From Thiodiazotropha sp040791665 (GTDB lineage: Bacteria; Pseudomonadota; Gammaproteobacteria; Chromatiales; Chromatiaceae), in contig JBFNNX010000010.1 of the NCBI GenBank assembly GCA_040791665.1, forward strand, positions 124,001 through 188,000: a stretch of DNA of 64,000 nucleotides, written 5' to 3'. Positions within the stretch are counted from its first letter, which is position 1. Every line of letters starts with the position of its first letter. Positions 1-9,376 of the stretch are shown in pieces. The notes beneath the pieces are model-generated. The model searched no databases. It was not told the origin of the DNA and worked only from the letters and a program-made list of their open reading frames with translations. The position numbers and the translations under genes were made by a program.

Positions 1-1910
1 AACAGCTCATCCACCAGCATGCTGGAGAGGATGCCCACAAAGGCCATATTGTCGGCGAATCCCAGGGCCTTGCCCCGGGCGCATTTTTTCAACAGCAGAT
101 TGACGGTTTTCGGGTTGTAGTAACCCGCTTTCCTAATCCGCTCCTCGCTCAACAGGTAGGCGACATATTCCAGAGGGGTTTCCCCATCGAAGAAGGATTG
201 GCTATCCGGGGCGCGATAGGGCTGTTTGCTACGGTTTCTGATGCTTTCCGGGATCAGTCCCTGCATCGTCTGTTTCAGCATATATTTCTCATTCAACCCC
301 ATGATCTTGTAGCGGCTGGGGAGTGTTGCCGCGAACTCTATTACCCGGTGATCGAGGAAGGGGTAACGGCCTTCGATGGAGTTGGCCATCGCTACCCGGT
401 CTCCCTGGGAGCTGAGCAGATAACCGGATAACAGGGTATTGGCCTCGATGTACTGATCCCGGTTGAGGGGTTTCCAGGCGTCGATCCCCGCCGGCAGGAT
501 GCGATCGATAGTGTCGAAGTCCACCGATTGCCTGACGGCCGCACGTGCCTCATCGGAAAAGAACTGCATGATGCGCCGGGTCGTGGCCCAACGGGGTATA
601 TGGGCAAAATAGGGCTTGTCGAGATGCTCCATGCCCTGTTGAAAGAAACGTTTGGAAAAGGCCCCGCTGGTGGTGGGTGAATGCTTCAGATAGGGGTAGA
701 GGCGCTGCAGAATCAGGGGCCGCCATTCAGAATCGGGGGCATGACTCCAGAAGCGTCTTACCTTGGCCTCTTTGAAGATATCGTAGCCGCCGAATACCTC
801 GTCCGCCCCTTCGCCGGTCAGGACAACCTTGTATCCGGCCTCGCGTACCGCACCGGAGAGGAGCATCAGCGGGGTTGGCGCGGTCCTGACGATTGCCGAT
901 TCGGTATGCGAGATAACTCGCGGAAAAGCGGCGCCGATATCCGATCGTTTGCACAACACATGGGTGTGATTGGTGCCCAGATAGTCGACCAGATCTTTTT
1001 GAAAGCCGCTCTCGTCGAACTCTTCATCCTCGAATCCGATGGAGAACGTCCTGAGCGGTGTATCGGTGAAGTTCTTGATCAGAGATGTCAGTACCGACGA
1101 ATCCAGGCCGCCGCTGAGATAGGCGCCCACCGGCACATCGGACCGCAGTTGCAGCCGCACCGAGTCGATCATCAACGCCTTTAGCTCCTCACTCCACTCC
1201 GTCACGGATTTGTGGTGATCGATCTGTTCATTGGGGTAGTTCCAATCCCAATATCTGGATAGGCTTTTGGTGCCGTTTTCGATCACCATCAAGTGACCGG
1301 GGGGGACCACCTCCACAGTCTCGAAGAGCGAGTGTGGGGGCAGGGTTGTCCAGAAGGTGAACACCTCCTGCAGAGCGGTCAGATTGATTTGGCGGGAAAT
1401 TGCGGGGTGGGCGAACAGGGATTTCACCTCCGAGGCGAAGTAGAGCCGGCCTCCCGTTTCGACGGTGAACAGCGGGCGGATCCCCGTTCTGTCCCTGGCG
1501 AGAATCAGTTTCCGCTTGGTGCTGTCCCAGAGGGCGATGGCGAACTGCCCGTTCAGGTGGTCGACGAATCCCTCTGCATACTCTTCATAGAGATGGACGA
1601 TGACTTCGGTATCGGAGTGGGTGTAAAAGCGATGTCCCTGCTGCTTGAGCTCGGCGGTCAGTTCCACATAGTTGAATATCTCACCATTGAAGACCACCTG
1701 CACCGACCGATCCTCATTGTGGATCGGCTGGTCGCCCCCCGCCAGGTCTATGATACTGAGGCGGGCGTGGGCCAAGCCGACTCCGTCATGGCAGTAGTAG
1801 CCGTAACCATCGGGGCCACGGTGATGGACGGCATGTATCATGCCCTCGAGTTCGCTTCTGGAGGGTGGGATGCCGTCTTTGAGATTTAAGATGCCTGCTA
1901 TACCGCACAT
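1..1910 (-). CDS. asnB: Asparagine synthetase B-type, glutamine-hydrolysing (3' end outside window)
   Basis: This gene converts aspartate to asparagine, with glutamine as nitrogen donor and ATP for activation. The start ATG is followed directly by Cys2 (MCGIAG), the N-terminal nucleophile of class II glutamine amidotransferases. Typical motifs follow: HHRGPDG, ARLSIIDL, FNGEIFN and, in the synthetase half, the PP-loop SGGLDSS and GEGADEVFGGY. About 636 codons are visible without a stop; the frame runs off the left edge ending in MLVDEL, so only the last few residues may be missing. Family members are about 550-650 residues. Some long paralogues serve exopolysaccharide or peptide clusters rather than general asparagine supply, and the missing left neighbours would decide that. 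The frame was read by eye from the complement. Confidence 0.9.
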   Translation of the reverse strand, partial: MCGIAGILNLKDGIPPSRSELEGMIHAVHHRGPDGYGYYCHDGVGLAHARLSIIDLAGGDQPIHNEDRSVQVVFNGEIFNYVELTAELKQQGHRFYTHSDTEVIVHLYEEYAEGFVDHLNGQFAIALWDSTKRKLILARDRTGIRPLFTVETGGRLYFASEVKSLFAHPAISRQINLTALQEVFTFWTTLPPHSLFETVEVVPPGHLMVIENGTKSLSRYWDWNYPNEQIDHHKSVTEWSEELKALMIDSVRLQLRSDVPVGAYLSGGLDSSVLTSLIKNFTDTPLRTFSIGFEDEEFDESGFQKDLVDYLGTNHTHVLCKRSDIGAAFPRVISHTESAIVRTAPTPLMLLSGAVREAGYKVVLTGEGADEVFGGYDIFKEAKVRRFWSHAPDSEWRPLILQRLYPYLKHSPTTSGAFSKRFFQQGMEHLDKPYFAHIPRWATTRRIMQFFSDEARAAVRQSVDFDTIDRILPAGIDAWKPLNRDQYIEANTLLSGYLLSSQGDRVAMANSIEGRYPFLDHRVIEFAATLPSRYKIMGLNEKYMLKQTMQGLIPESIRNRSKQPYRAPDSQSFFDGETPLEYVAYLLSEERIRKAGYYNPKTVNLLLKKCARGKALGFADNMAFVGILSSMLVDEL

Positions 1911-1985
1911 AGTCTTTGATGCTGTTTATGTTGTTTTTAATCCAAATTCTGGCTTTGCAGAATCGGCGCAATAAGGGGGAACCGT

Positions 1986-2462
1986 CTAATAGTCGACACG
2001 CTTGTCACTCGTTTGCCACTGCCTGAACAGGGCGAGACTCCGCTCCCTGAGGAGCTGTTGGACGGTCATGGCCCTTTCATCCCTCGGCTTGTGCAGTTCA
2101 GCCTGTATGAAACTGTCGTTAAAACCGATGGCGGCGGCGTCATCCGCCTCGGCGGCATAGACCAGGCGATCTATATGTGCCCAATAGGCGGCGCTCAGGC
2201 ACATCGGGCAGGGTTCGCAGGTGGTATAGAGTACACTGCCGGGCAGGTGATAGTTTGCAGCATGGGAGCAGGCATCGCGAATCGCCTCTATTTCCGCATG
2301 GGCGGTGGGATCGCTGCGCTTGATGACCTGATTCCAGCCGCGACCGATAATTCGGCCATCCATGACGACCACCGCACCGAAGGGACCTCCGTCGCCTTGC
2401 GCGATACCCTGTTGCGCAAGATTCAACGCCTCGGTCATGAATAGCTCGTCCTGATTATCCAT
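1986..2462 (-). CDS. Zinc-dependent nucleoside/guanine deaminase family protein
   Basis: A 158-residue member of the cytidine deaminase-like fold, most like guanine deaminase (GuaD) and TadA-type enzymes. The zinc and proton-shuttle motif HAE is at residues 55-57 and the second zinc motif PCPMC at 84-88. Hydrolytic deamination of guanine or a related base in the cytoplasm is the likely reaction. The start ATG at 2462 gives the family's usual length; the frame stays open far upstream but only as a shadow of the ABC permease gene. It begins 5 bp after the permease stop, so it is probably co-transcribed with the ABC exporter and HDOD genes. The substrate (guanine or another purine, or a tRNA base) cannot be fixed by eye. 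Confidence 0.85.
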   Translation of the reverse strand: MDNQDELFMTEALNLAQQGIAQGDGGPFGAVVVMDGRIIGRGWNQVIKRSDPTAHAEIEAIRDACSHAANYHLPGSVLYTTCEPCPMCLSAAYWAHIDRLVYAAEADDAAAIGFNDSFIQAELHKPRDERAMTVQQLLRERSLALFRQWQTSDKRVDY

Positions 2463-2467
2463 CCTGT

Positions 2468-3466
2468 CTACTCCCAGCGAAAGGTTTTCGAACCTATGAT
2501 GACAAAGCATAAGGTAAATAGCGTGAGAATGAACAGCTGGGAAGCCACATCCATAAATCCCGCACCCTCGATCATGACCACCCGGGCAGCGTCCACCATG
2601 TGGGTCAATGGCAGGGCCAATGCCAAATTCTGAACCAACGGATGTGAACCCTCCAGCGAGAACCAGACACCGGACAGCAGCATCATGGGCCAGCTCATCA
2701 GGTTCAGCAGTCCGTTGGCGGCCTCTTCGCTGGTGATGCGGGCCGCCACCAGCAGACCGACGCTGATCATGCTGAGCGCACCGAGAATGAGAATCAGAAA
2801 GAGCAGCCAGTAGGAACCGACCATGCGGAAATCCACTACCAGATCGGTCCCCACATAGACCAGCACGGTGACCGCTACGATCATCAGCAGACGTGAAGCG
2901 ATCTGCGCCGATATGAACTCGAAGGCACTGAGCGGGGTTGCCCGCAACCGTTTCAAGACGCCGTTTTTCCGATATCTTACAATGACGTAGCCTACGCCGA
3001 ACAGGGCACTGAACATGATGTTCATACCCAGGACTCCGGGGATGACCCAATCCACGTAGCGTATCTCCAAGCCGCTGAGCGTCTCGCGCTGCAGCCCGTA
3101 GGGCAACAGCAGCTGTTCAAGCAGGTAACCCTTGGGGGAGGTGCTGTTGACCCAATAGCGGCTGTTTTGCACGTCCAGCAGCAGGTCGATCTGGTGCCTG
3201 TCCACCTTGTCGATCATCTCGCTCAGGTCATTCACTGGGATGAAATCCACATATCGGGTCGTCAGAAAATTCTCCACGGTATGATTCTGTTCAGGGTCGC
3301 CATAGAGTCCAACCTTGTAGAGCTCTTCCTGTCCGGTGGTGAACGCAAAGGCGAAACCCATCACGATCAATACCGGCATGATCAGATTCCAGCCGAGTGC
3401 GGTGTGGTCGCGCAGGAACTCCAGATTGCGTGCTTGCAAGGCAGCTAGAAAGCGTCGAAGTGACAT
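2468..3466 (-). CDS. ABC-2 type transporter permease
   Basis: A 332-residue inner-membrane permease of the ABC-2 exporter class. One membrane helix lies near residues 20-45, followed by a periplasmic loop of about 130 residues. Five more hydrophobic segments fill the C-terminal half, including VIPGVLGMNIMFSALFGVG and the LMSWPMMLLSGVWFSLE region typical of the family. The partner ATPase gene lies 13 bp upstream in the same operon, which supports a two-component exporter. Substrates of this class include drugs, lipids and polysaccharides; nothing here identifies one. The start is ATG at 3466. Confidence 0.88.
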   Translation of the reverse strand: MSLRRFLAALQARNLEFLRDHTALGWNLIMPVLIVMGFAFAFTTGQEELYKVGLYGDPEQNHTVENFLTTRYVDFIPVNDLSEMIDKVDRHQIDLLLDVQNSRYWVNSTSPKGYLLEQLLLPYGLQRETLSGLEIRYVDWVIPGVLGMNIMFSALFGVGYVIVRYRKNGVLKRLRATPLSAFEFISAQIASRLLMIVAVTVLVYVGTDLVVDFRMVGSYWLLFLILILGALSMISVGLLVAARITSEEAANGLLNLMSWPMMLLSGVWFSLEGSHPLVQNLALALPLTHMVDAARVVMIEGAGFMDVASQLFILTLFTLCFVIIGSKTFRWE

Positions 3467-3479
3467 AGTGGGAGTGGTC

Positions 3480-4358
3480 CTAGGTGCGCAGGTGGTGCCC
3501 GGTCAGTTCGAGGAACAGATCTTCCAGGGTCGGCGAACGCACCTGTAACTGTTGCAAAGAGATCTTCTGGGCTGCCAGGTGGTGTATGGTTGTGTCCACA
3601 TCTTTGGAGAGGATCTCCATCTGCCCATCCTGGGGGTGGAGCGTGGAGAATTCATCGGCTTGAAAATCCTTGGGCAGGGCAGAGAGGGGAAGTGTGATCA
3701 CCGATTTGTCGAAATGGTTGGCCAGCAGGGTTTTCGGATTGCCCTGGGCGATGATCACACCGTGATCCATGATGATGATCTCATCGCAGAGCTCAAATGC
3801 CTCCTCCATGTAGTGTGTGGTCAGCACCAGGGTTTTGTTTTCCGCCTTGATGCGGCGAACCTGATGCCAGAGATTGCGCCGCGATTGCGGATCGAGACCG
3901 GTGGTGGGTTCGTCGAGGAATACAACCTCAGGATCGTTGATCAGCGCGATGGCCAACAGCAGCCGCTGCTTTTGACCGCCCGAGAGTTTGCGCGTATCCC
4001 GCGACAGGAACTCCTCCAGGGCGCAGATCTCCACCAGTTCGTCGATCGGCCGGGTCCTGGTGTAGAACTGCTGAAACATCTTCAGCACCTCGTCTACGCG
4101 GATATACTCCTGCAGGGCGGTGTGCTGAAACATGATCCCCGCCTCGTTACGAAAGCGTTTGCCCAGGGGTTCGCCCTTGTAACGTATCTGTCCCGAAGTG
4201 GGAGTCTTGATCCCCTCGAGCATCTCCACGGTGGTGGTCTTGCCTGCGCCATTGGGACCCAGCAGTCCGAAGCAGACACCGCGGGGGATCGAGAAGCTGA
4301 CCCCGTCCACCGCTTTGACGCCCGCATAGTGCTTGCAGAGGTTTTCCGCCTCAATCAT
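3480..4358 (-). CDS. ABC transporter ATP-binding protein (ABC-2 exporter)
   Basis: A 292-residue ATPase that powers the adjacent ABC-2 permease. It has the Walker A motif GPNGAGKTT at residues 34-42, a Q-loop (MFQHTALQE) near 77-84, the signature LSGGQ at 125-129, the Walker B segment VVFLDE at 145-150 and the H-loop LTTHYMEE. The C-terminal extension of about 80 residues is common in the drug/polyketide exporter subfamily. ATG at 4358 is the start; the gene follows the HDOD gene by 24 bp and precedes the permease by 13 bp. Confidence 0.92.
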   Translation of the reverse strand: MIEAENLCKHYAGVKAVDGVSFSIPRGVCFGLLGPNGAGKTTTVEMLEGIKTPTSGQIRYKGEPLGKRFRNEAGIMFQHTALQEYIRVDEVLKMFQQFYTRTRPIDELVEICALEEFLSRDTRKLSGGQKQRLLLAIALINDPEVVFLDEPTTGLDPQSRRNLWHQVRRIKAENKTLVLTTHYMEEAFELCDEIIIMDHGVIIAQGNPKTLLANHFDKSVITLPLSALPKDFQADEFSTLHPQDGQMEILSKDVDTTIHHLAAQKISLQQLQVRSPTLEDLFLELTGHHLRT

Positions 4359-4382
4359 GTTTGGACCCTGTGGGGTGTGAGG

Positions 4383-5222
4383 TCACGATATAAACATGAC
4401 CTCGATATTCTGGATATCGTCGGCGACGCCCTCGATTTCGATGATATTGACCTCGGGTTCCAAACCAACCTTTATGAACGCAGGGATCTGCGACAGGGTC
4501 GATGTATCGACGGAGCCGTCGCCATTTATCTGCGCCTCGAGTCGCGCCACCAGCACGATGTCCACATAGTCGATATCCCCCTCGCTGGTGTAATCGAGGT
4601 TGAGAAAGTTTGCCGGTACCCGGATCAGGGATTCGGGAAAATCCCACATTTCCAGTATGCGTTGACCGATCTGGGGACTCAGGGCATCGATGACCCGATC
4701 CAGTTCCGCGGCATCCTCAAGCAGTTCATCATGACTCTCGGCAAAGGCGAGAATCGGCAGGGCGCCGATGTTGTGGATCAGTCCCGCCAGCATCGCCTGC
4801 TCCTTGTCCAGGTGGTCCGTATTGGCGGCAAGCACGCGGCTGAGTGCGGCGATCTGCACACTCTCTTCCCAGACCTGCCTGAATTTGGCATCGAGCAGAT
4901 CGCTGGTGGCCTGGAAGATCTGCTGCATGATCAGGCTGACCACCAGGCTGCGCACCAGACGCACACCCAGCCTTGCAACCGCCATCTGCAGATTGTCGAT
5001 GGTCATCCGGCCTCGATAGAGGGGGCTGTTGGCGACCTGCAGGAGCCGTGCCGAGAGTGCCGCGTCAGAGGCGATGATATCGGCGATCTGGTTGGCCGAA
5101 CTCTGCTCTCTCTCGACTGCATCCCTGACCTTCAGTGCCACCTCCGGCAGTGTGGGAAGGGTAATGCGGTTCTTGTCGATGGCGTCGTTAAGTTTTTGCA
5201 GAAACTGGTTTTCGTCGATCAT
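4383..5222 (-). CDS. HDOD-domain signalling protein
   Basis: A 279-residue protein consisting essentially of one HDOD domain, a catalytically degenerate relative of the HD phosphohydrolases. Typical features are the LPTLPEVALKVRD entry, the DIIASDAALSARLLQVANSPLY helix pair and the LAGLIHNIG segment, where HN replaces the metal-binding HD pair. HDOD proteins act as adaptors in stress, motility and c-di-GMP responses and seldom as enzymes. It is the first gene of the apparent operon with the ABC exporter and deaminase; the link may be only co-transcription. Start ATG at 5222. Confidence 0.88.
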   Translation of the reverse strand: MIDENQFLQKLNDAIDKNRITLPTLPEVALKVRDAVEREQSSANQIADIIASDAALSARLLQVANSPLYRGRMTIDNLQMAVARLGVRLVRSLVVSLIMQQIFQATSDLLDAKFRQVWEESVQIAALSRVLAANTDHLDKEQAMLAGLIHNIGALPILAFAESHDELLEDAAELDRVIDALSPQIGQRILEMWDFPESLIRVPANFLNLDYTSEGDIDYVDIVLVARLEAQINGDGSVDTSTLSQIPAFIKVGLEPEVNIIEIEGVADDIQNIEVMFIS

Positions 5223-5305
5223 TTTTTACCTGGGTTTCCATAGATGAATATCGTCCTTGTTAACGGTCGGTCCGGGTTATTCTGAATGGTTGCGATGAGC
5301 GACGC

Positions 5306-6304
5306 CTACGCTTCAGAATAGCTGTAAGGGAGGTTGAGGATCTCCAGCCTGGGACCATTCTCGCCCAACCTGACCTGGTTCTCCTCGGCACTGGCGATTT
5401 CGATGACAGCCAGAAGGTCGTAACCCTCGCCGTTGGCCTGCGCATCCACTACCTTGCCAGTACCCTGCCCCGATGTGCTTCCTTCCGCAAACAGCTCATC
5501 GCCAGGTTGCGGCGGGGTCCCCGTATCGACATGGGCCAGATACATGCGGCGTTTCAGTTTGCCCAGGTATTGCATCCGCGCCACCACCTCCTGGCCGGTG
5601 TAGCAACCCTTGGTGAAGCTGACCCCGTCAATCAACTGCATATTCACCATTTGCGGTACGAACGACTCTCGGGTTTGAGGATAGAGAGTCGGGATGCCCG
5701 TATGAATCTCATACAACGACCAGAGCTCTCTAGTTGCGGGCTGGGCCTGACCTTCAGCGGTCTGCCAGATCTCTTTTACTTGCGGACTTGAAGCGATGAC
5801 TTCGAAACGGGGAGTCGTACCCGGCAGACGTATCAGGATCATTCCGTCCTGCTGTTCCACACCGTTGACCTGCTCAGGCAGTTCGTCGAAAAAGGGCTGC
5901 AGCAGGGCCTCGGCGCAGTCACCGGTGAGGCCGATACGCACCCAGTCGTCACTGGCGTCGCTGATCTCCACCTTGGAACGAAGCACATACATGGAGAGTC
6001 GGGGCACTATCGAGGGGATGGCGTCGGAGAGGGTCTGCAGGTAGAAGCTGCCGCCATGGCGAAAGCAGCGAAAGCTGGCTATCATGCGGCCCTTGGCGTT
6101 GCACCAGCCCGCCAGGTTGCTGTGATCCTCCGTGACCTCGCGCATATCGTTGGTCATCTGGCCCTGAAGGAACTGTTCCGCGTCCTCACCCTCGACCCGG
6201 ATAAGGCCGTAGTGGGAGAGATCGTTCAGGGCGCAGTTTATGTCGGCACCGTCGCTGCCGGTTGCGCTTCGGGAGGCGAGGAATTCAGACCATTCTCTAT
6301 TCAT
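5306..6304 (-). CDS. ygfZ: Folate-binding protein YgfZ (Fe-S cluster/tRNA modification factor)
   Basis: A YgfZ/GcvT-like tetrahydrofolate-binding protein of 332 residues that supports Fe-S enzyme maintenance, including MiaB. The family signature KGCYTGQE is at residues 232-239 with the conserved Cys, and the N-terminal half carries FLQGQMTND near 45-53. I chose ATG 6304 because it has an AGGAG-like sequence upstream. ATG 6349 would add 15 residues but has no ribosome-binding site. It is divergent from the ribonuclease gene at 6415 and stands apart from the minus-strand HDOD operon, from which it is separated by 83 bp. Confidence 0.88.
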   Translation of the reverse strand: MNREWSEFLASRSATGSDGADINCALNDLSHYGLIRVEGEDAEQFLQGQMTNDMREVTEDHSNLAGWCNAKGRMIASFRCFRHGGSFYLQTLSDAIPSIVPRLSMYVLRSKVEISDASDDWVRIGLTGDCAEALLQPFFDELPEQVNGVEQQDGMILIRLPGTTPRFEVIASSPQVKEIWQTAEGQAQPATRELWSLYEIHTGIPTLYPQTRESFVPQMVNMQLIDGVSFTKGCYTGQEVVARMQYLGKLKRRMYLAHVDTGTPPQPGDELFAEGSTSGQGTGKVVDAQANGEGYDLLAVIEIASAEENQVRLGENGPRLEILNLPYSYSEA

Positions 6305-6414
6305 GTCTGGGACTGGCTCCTGGGTTTGACATACAACTGTGCGTATCATACCCGATCCCGCAGGTGACGAAACTCCCTGTGTAATTCAGGAAATGAGTAT
6401 TTTTGGTAGGTTAT

Positions 6415-8226
6415 ATGAGTAGATTGACGACAGGCGCCCTGGTTCTCTATAAGATTCGGCCGGCCCGAATCGCCGAGGTGACGGATAAAATCACCATCGA
6501 GCTGGAAGGGGGTAAGAGCAAACGGGTAAGGGACAAGGATATAGTCCTGTTGCATCCCGGCCCCCTGGAGGATCTCAAACAGCTGACACCGCAAAGCGGT
6601 GAGGTGGAGGAGAACTGGGAGCTGCTGGAGGGCGCTGAGACCGACATCAAGGAGCTGAGTGAGTTGGTGTTCGGCGACTACACCCCCGCCATGGCATGGG
6701 CCACCTGGCAGCTGGTGACGGAGGGGATCTATTTCGAGGGGGAGCCGGCTTCGATCCGCCCCCGTTCCGCCGACCAGGTCGAGTCGGAGATCGCCGAACG
6801 CAGCAAAAAGGCTGCCGAGGCCGAGGCCTGGGAGGGCTTCATGCAGCGCCTGCAATCGGGTGCTATCATCGAAGAGGATCGCAAGACCCTTGGTGAGGTC
6901 GAGGCGCTGGCCCTGGAGAAGCGGGAGAACAGTCGCATCCTGCAGGCCCTGGAGATTCAGGAGACACCGGTCAATGCCCACCGCCTGCTGATCAAGACCG
7001 GCTACTGGTCGCCCAATGAAAATCCCTATCCGCGCCGCATGGGTATAGACGAGACTATCCCCGATTACACAGTTCCCCCCATGCCGGAGGAGTCGCGTCT
7101 CGATCTGACCCGGCTTCCCGCCTATGCCATCGATGACGAAGACAACCAGGATCCTGATGATGCCGTCAGCCTGGATGGGGAGCGGATCTGGATCCACGTG
7201 GCGGACGTCGCCGCCCTGGTCGCCCCCGACAGCGAGATGGATCTGGATGCCCGTGCCCGGGGAGCCAACCTCTATCTGCCTGACCGGGTGATCCCCATGC
7301 TGCCACCCCAGGTGACCGACCGGCTTGGTCTCGGCCTGCAGGAGAAGTCGCCCGCCCTGTCGATCGGTTTTACTCTATCGTCAGCGGGAGAGGTGGAGAA
7401 GGTGGAGGTCCATCCGAGTTGGGTCAGGGTCGAACGCATCAGCTATGTGGCCGCGGACCAACGCTTGCAGGAGGAGCCCTTCGCCGCACTGTTGGAGATG
7501 AGCCAGCGCTATCGGCAACGGCGCCAGCAGGCAGGCGCAGCGACGATTCAGCTGCCGGAGGTGAAGATCAAGGCGAGAGAAAAGAGGGTAGAGATCGAAC
7601 CGCTGCCCCGGCTGCAGAGCCGGGAGATGATCACCGATCTGATGCTGATGGCTGGGGAGGGTGTCGCCAATTACTGCCAATCCCGTGAGATAGCCATACC
7701 CTTCGCCACCCAGGCGCCGCCGGATCAGCTTGAACAACCGGATGACCTGGCAGGCATGTATGCCTACCGCCGTTTCTTCAAACCGACCCGCATCAAGACC
7801 CAGGCGGAACCCCATGCCGGTCTGGGCCTGGCCGTCTATACACGTGCCACCAGTCCCTTGCGGCGTTACTCCGATCTGCTGGCCCATCAGCAACTGCGTG
7901 CCCACCTCAAGGGTGGCGAGGTGCTCGATATCCAGGCAATCTCCGAACGCATCGCCCAGTCCGAGTTGGGCAGCATGGCGAACCGCAAGACCGAGAGAGT
8001 GTCAAATGATCACTGGCGCCTGATCTATCTGCGCGATAATCCCGGTTGGCGGGGCGAAGCGGTAATCGTGGCCAAGGAGGGGGAAAGGGTCACCGTGCTG
8101 TTGCCTTCCATCGCCATGGAGGCCAAGGTGCGCATCCGTGGCGAAGCCGGATTGAACGATCGCATCAGACTCAAGCCCCGGGAGATCGATATCCCCGATC
8201 TCAGTTGCTATTTCCGGGTAATCTGA
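6415..8226 (+). CDS. RNB-domain exoribonuclease II family protein
   Basis: A 603-residue ribonuclease of the RNase II/RNase R superfamily, which degrades single-stranded RNA 3' to 5'. The catalytic acidic cluster DDEDNQDPDDAV is at residues 240-251, followed by WIHVADVAALV. The distal RNB motif is TRATSPLRRYSDLLAHQQL, and a short S1-like C-terminus follows. The N-terminus (ALVLYKIRPARIAEV) resembles the small beta-barrel of shorter RNB proteins, not the two cold-shock domains of E. coli RNase R. ATG 6415 follows an AGG; a TTG at 6403 would add four residues. Confidence 0.88.
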   Translation: MSRLTTGALVLYKIRPARIAEVTDKITIELEGGKSKRVRDKDIVLLHPGPLEDLKQLTPQSGEVEENWELLEGAETDIKELSELVFGDYTPAMAWATWQLVTEGIYFEGEPASIRPRSADQVESEIAERSKKAAEAEAWEGFMQRLQSGAIIEEDRKTLGEVEALALEKRENSRILQALEIQETPVNAHRLLIKTGYWSPNENPYPRRMGIDETIPDYTVPPMPEESRLDLTRLPAYAIDDEDNQDPDDAVSLDGERIWIHVADVAALVAPDSEMDLDARARGANLYLPDRVIPMLPPQVTDRLGLGLQEKSPALSIGFTLSSAGEVEKVEVHPSWVRVERISYVAADQRLQEEPFAALLEMSQRYRQRRQQAGAATIQLPEVKIKAREKRVEIEPLPRLQSREMITDLMLMAGEGVANYCQSREIAIPFATQAPPDQLEQPDDLAGMYAYRRFFKPTRIKTQAEPHAGLGLAVYTRATSPLRRYSDLLAHQQLRAHLKGGEVLDIQAISERIAQSELGSMANRKTERVSNDHWRLIYLRDNPGWRGEAVIVAKEGERVTVLLPSIAMEAKVRIRGEAGLNDRIRLKPREIDIPDLSCYFRVI

Positions 8227-8274
8227 CAGAGCGCCAGCCTTCTTCAACAGCCTGTTGAGCTGAGGTGGATAGCT

Positions 8275-8811
8275 ATGCGATGGACGTTTCTTCTTTTACT
8301 GCTGTCGGCATGCGGTCAATCCTACATGGTCAGTGATAATCTGGCTTATCCCTACAACCTGCCGCCGGTTGGCAGCAAACTGGTGTTGATGCAAGAGGTA
8401 GCGATAGAGCCCGGGACCGCGCGCACCTTCCTGCAGAGGGGTAAGACGACAACACTCGGCGACTTTAATCGCTACCATGCCAATTGCAATTTCGAAGTGG
8501 AGAACCTGAGCGACAATGTTCAGACGATCAGGCCGGATACCTTCATAGTAAAAAAGGTACAGCGCTTGATGACCGAGGTTGTGCGTCACGATAACCGTCC
8601 GCCGGGGTTCCTTACCGTCGAATATGGCGACCCGAGTTCTCCCATGGTGACACACGGTTACCATCTCTGGCTCAGTTCGGATAAACAGCCCGATGTCATG
8701 CGCATGACCTGTCGAGGCGCCTTCGACGATTTGTCACGGTCAGAGCCACCCTCCATAAACGAGATACGGGAAGCGTTGGGTAAAATTGCCGAGTTGGTAT
8801 TGGCGGCGTAG
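8275..8811 (+). CDS. Putative lipoprotein of unknown function
   Basis: A 178-residue protein with a short lipoprotein signal peptide. A hydrophobic stretch is followed by the lipobox LSAC with the modified Cys at residue 13, so membrane anchoring is expected. The mature part (GSKLVLMQEVAIEPGTARTFLQRG and NFEVENLSDNVQTIRPDTFIV) is predicted mostly beta. I recall similar uncharacterised gammaproteobacterial lipoproteins but cannot name a function. It begins 48 bp after the ribonuclease stop, with a GAGG upstream, and may be co-transcribed. Confidence 0.75.
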   Translation: MRWTFLLLLLSACGQSYMVSDNLAYPYNLPPVGSKLVLMQEVAIEPGTARTFLQRGKTTTLGDFNRYHANCNFEVENLSDNVQTIRPDTFIVKKVQRLMTEVVRHDNRPPGFLTVEYGDPSSPMVTHGYHLWLSSDKQPDVMRMTCRGAFDDLSRSEPPSINEIREALGKIAELVLAA

Positions 8812-8950
8812 CTCGGTATTTGTCGGTCCGCAAATGAACGCTAGTTAACGCAAATGGTTAGCGAAAGGATCAGACTCCTTTGTGCTTGCTCCATTGCCTC
8901 TACTGCGGGACAAATGTAAGAATAACCTTCCGCGAAAGGGAGATATAGAC

Positions 8951-9376
8951 ATGTCTGATTGCTGCACAAATTCCTGCGCTATGTGTATAAAGCCCAAAAG
9001 GCATCGGTGCCCCGTTAATGGTCAGGAGTACAAGGAAGTGTCGACCAAAACGATTTTGCAACACATAAAGGATCCCTGGTCTTGGGAAGAGAAACAGCAG
9101 TCTTACTATTTTTGTGAAGACCCTGAATGCGATGTTGTCTACTTCGGCCAAGACGATTCAGTAATCAATACTGCCGCACTGAGGACCACTGTGGGTATAA
9201 AAGAAAACAACCCAAACGGGACGCTTTGCTACTGCTTTGGTGTGTCATTCGGTAGGGCAGCAGAAAATCAAGAGATAAAGCAGTTTATTACAGAAAAAAC
9301 AAAAATCGGCGTATGTGCCTGTGAAACTCGAAATCCTTCAGGCAAATGCTGCTTAAGGGACTTTTCTAAAGAATGA
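8951..9376 (+). CDS. Cys-rich CopZ-like iron-sulfur/metal-binding protein
   Basis: A 141-residue protein beginning MSDCCTNSC. The N-terminal cluster includes Cys4, 5, 9, 12 and 20, followed by a FCEDPECDVVYFG pair and the LCYCFG motif. It ends in CACETRNPSGKCC. This matches small metallochaperone-like proteins related to the N-terminal domain of CopZ from Archaeoglobus, which holds zinc and a [2Fe-2S] cluster. Those occur with copper or mercury resistance genes, but no such gene is adjacent here. ATG 8951 is chosen because an AAAGGGAG lies 9 bp upstream; the frame extends to 8882 without an initiation signal. Confidence 0.78.
   Translation: MSDCCTNSCAMCIKPKRHRCPVNGQEYKEVSTKTILQHIKDPWSWEEKQQSYYFCEDPECDVVYFGQDDSVINTAALRTTVGIKENNPNGTLCYCFGVSFGRAAENQEIKQFITEKTKIGVCACETRNPSGKCCLRDFSKE

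Noticed and set aside
3552..5243. 563-codon plus-strand open frame
   Set aside because: It is antisense to the ABC ATPase and HDOD genes, which carry full sets of family motifs; this frame has none.
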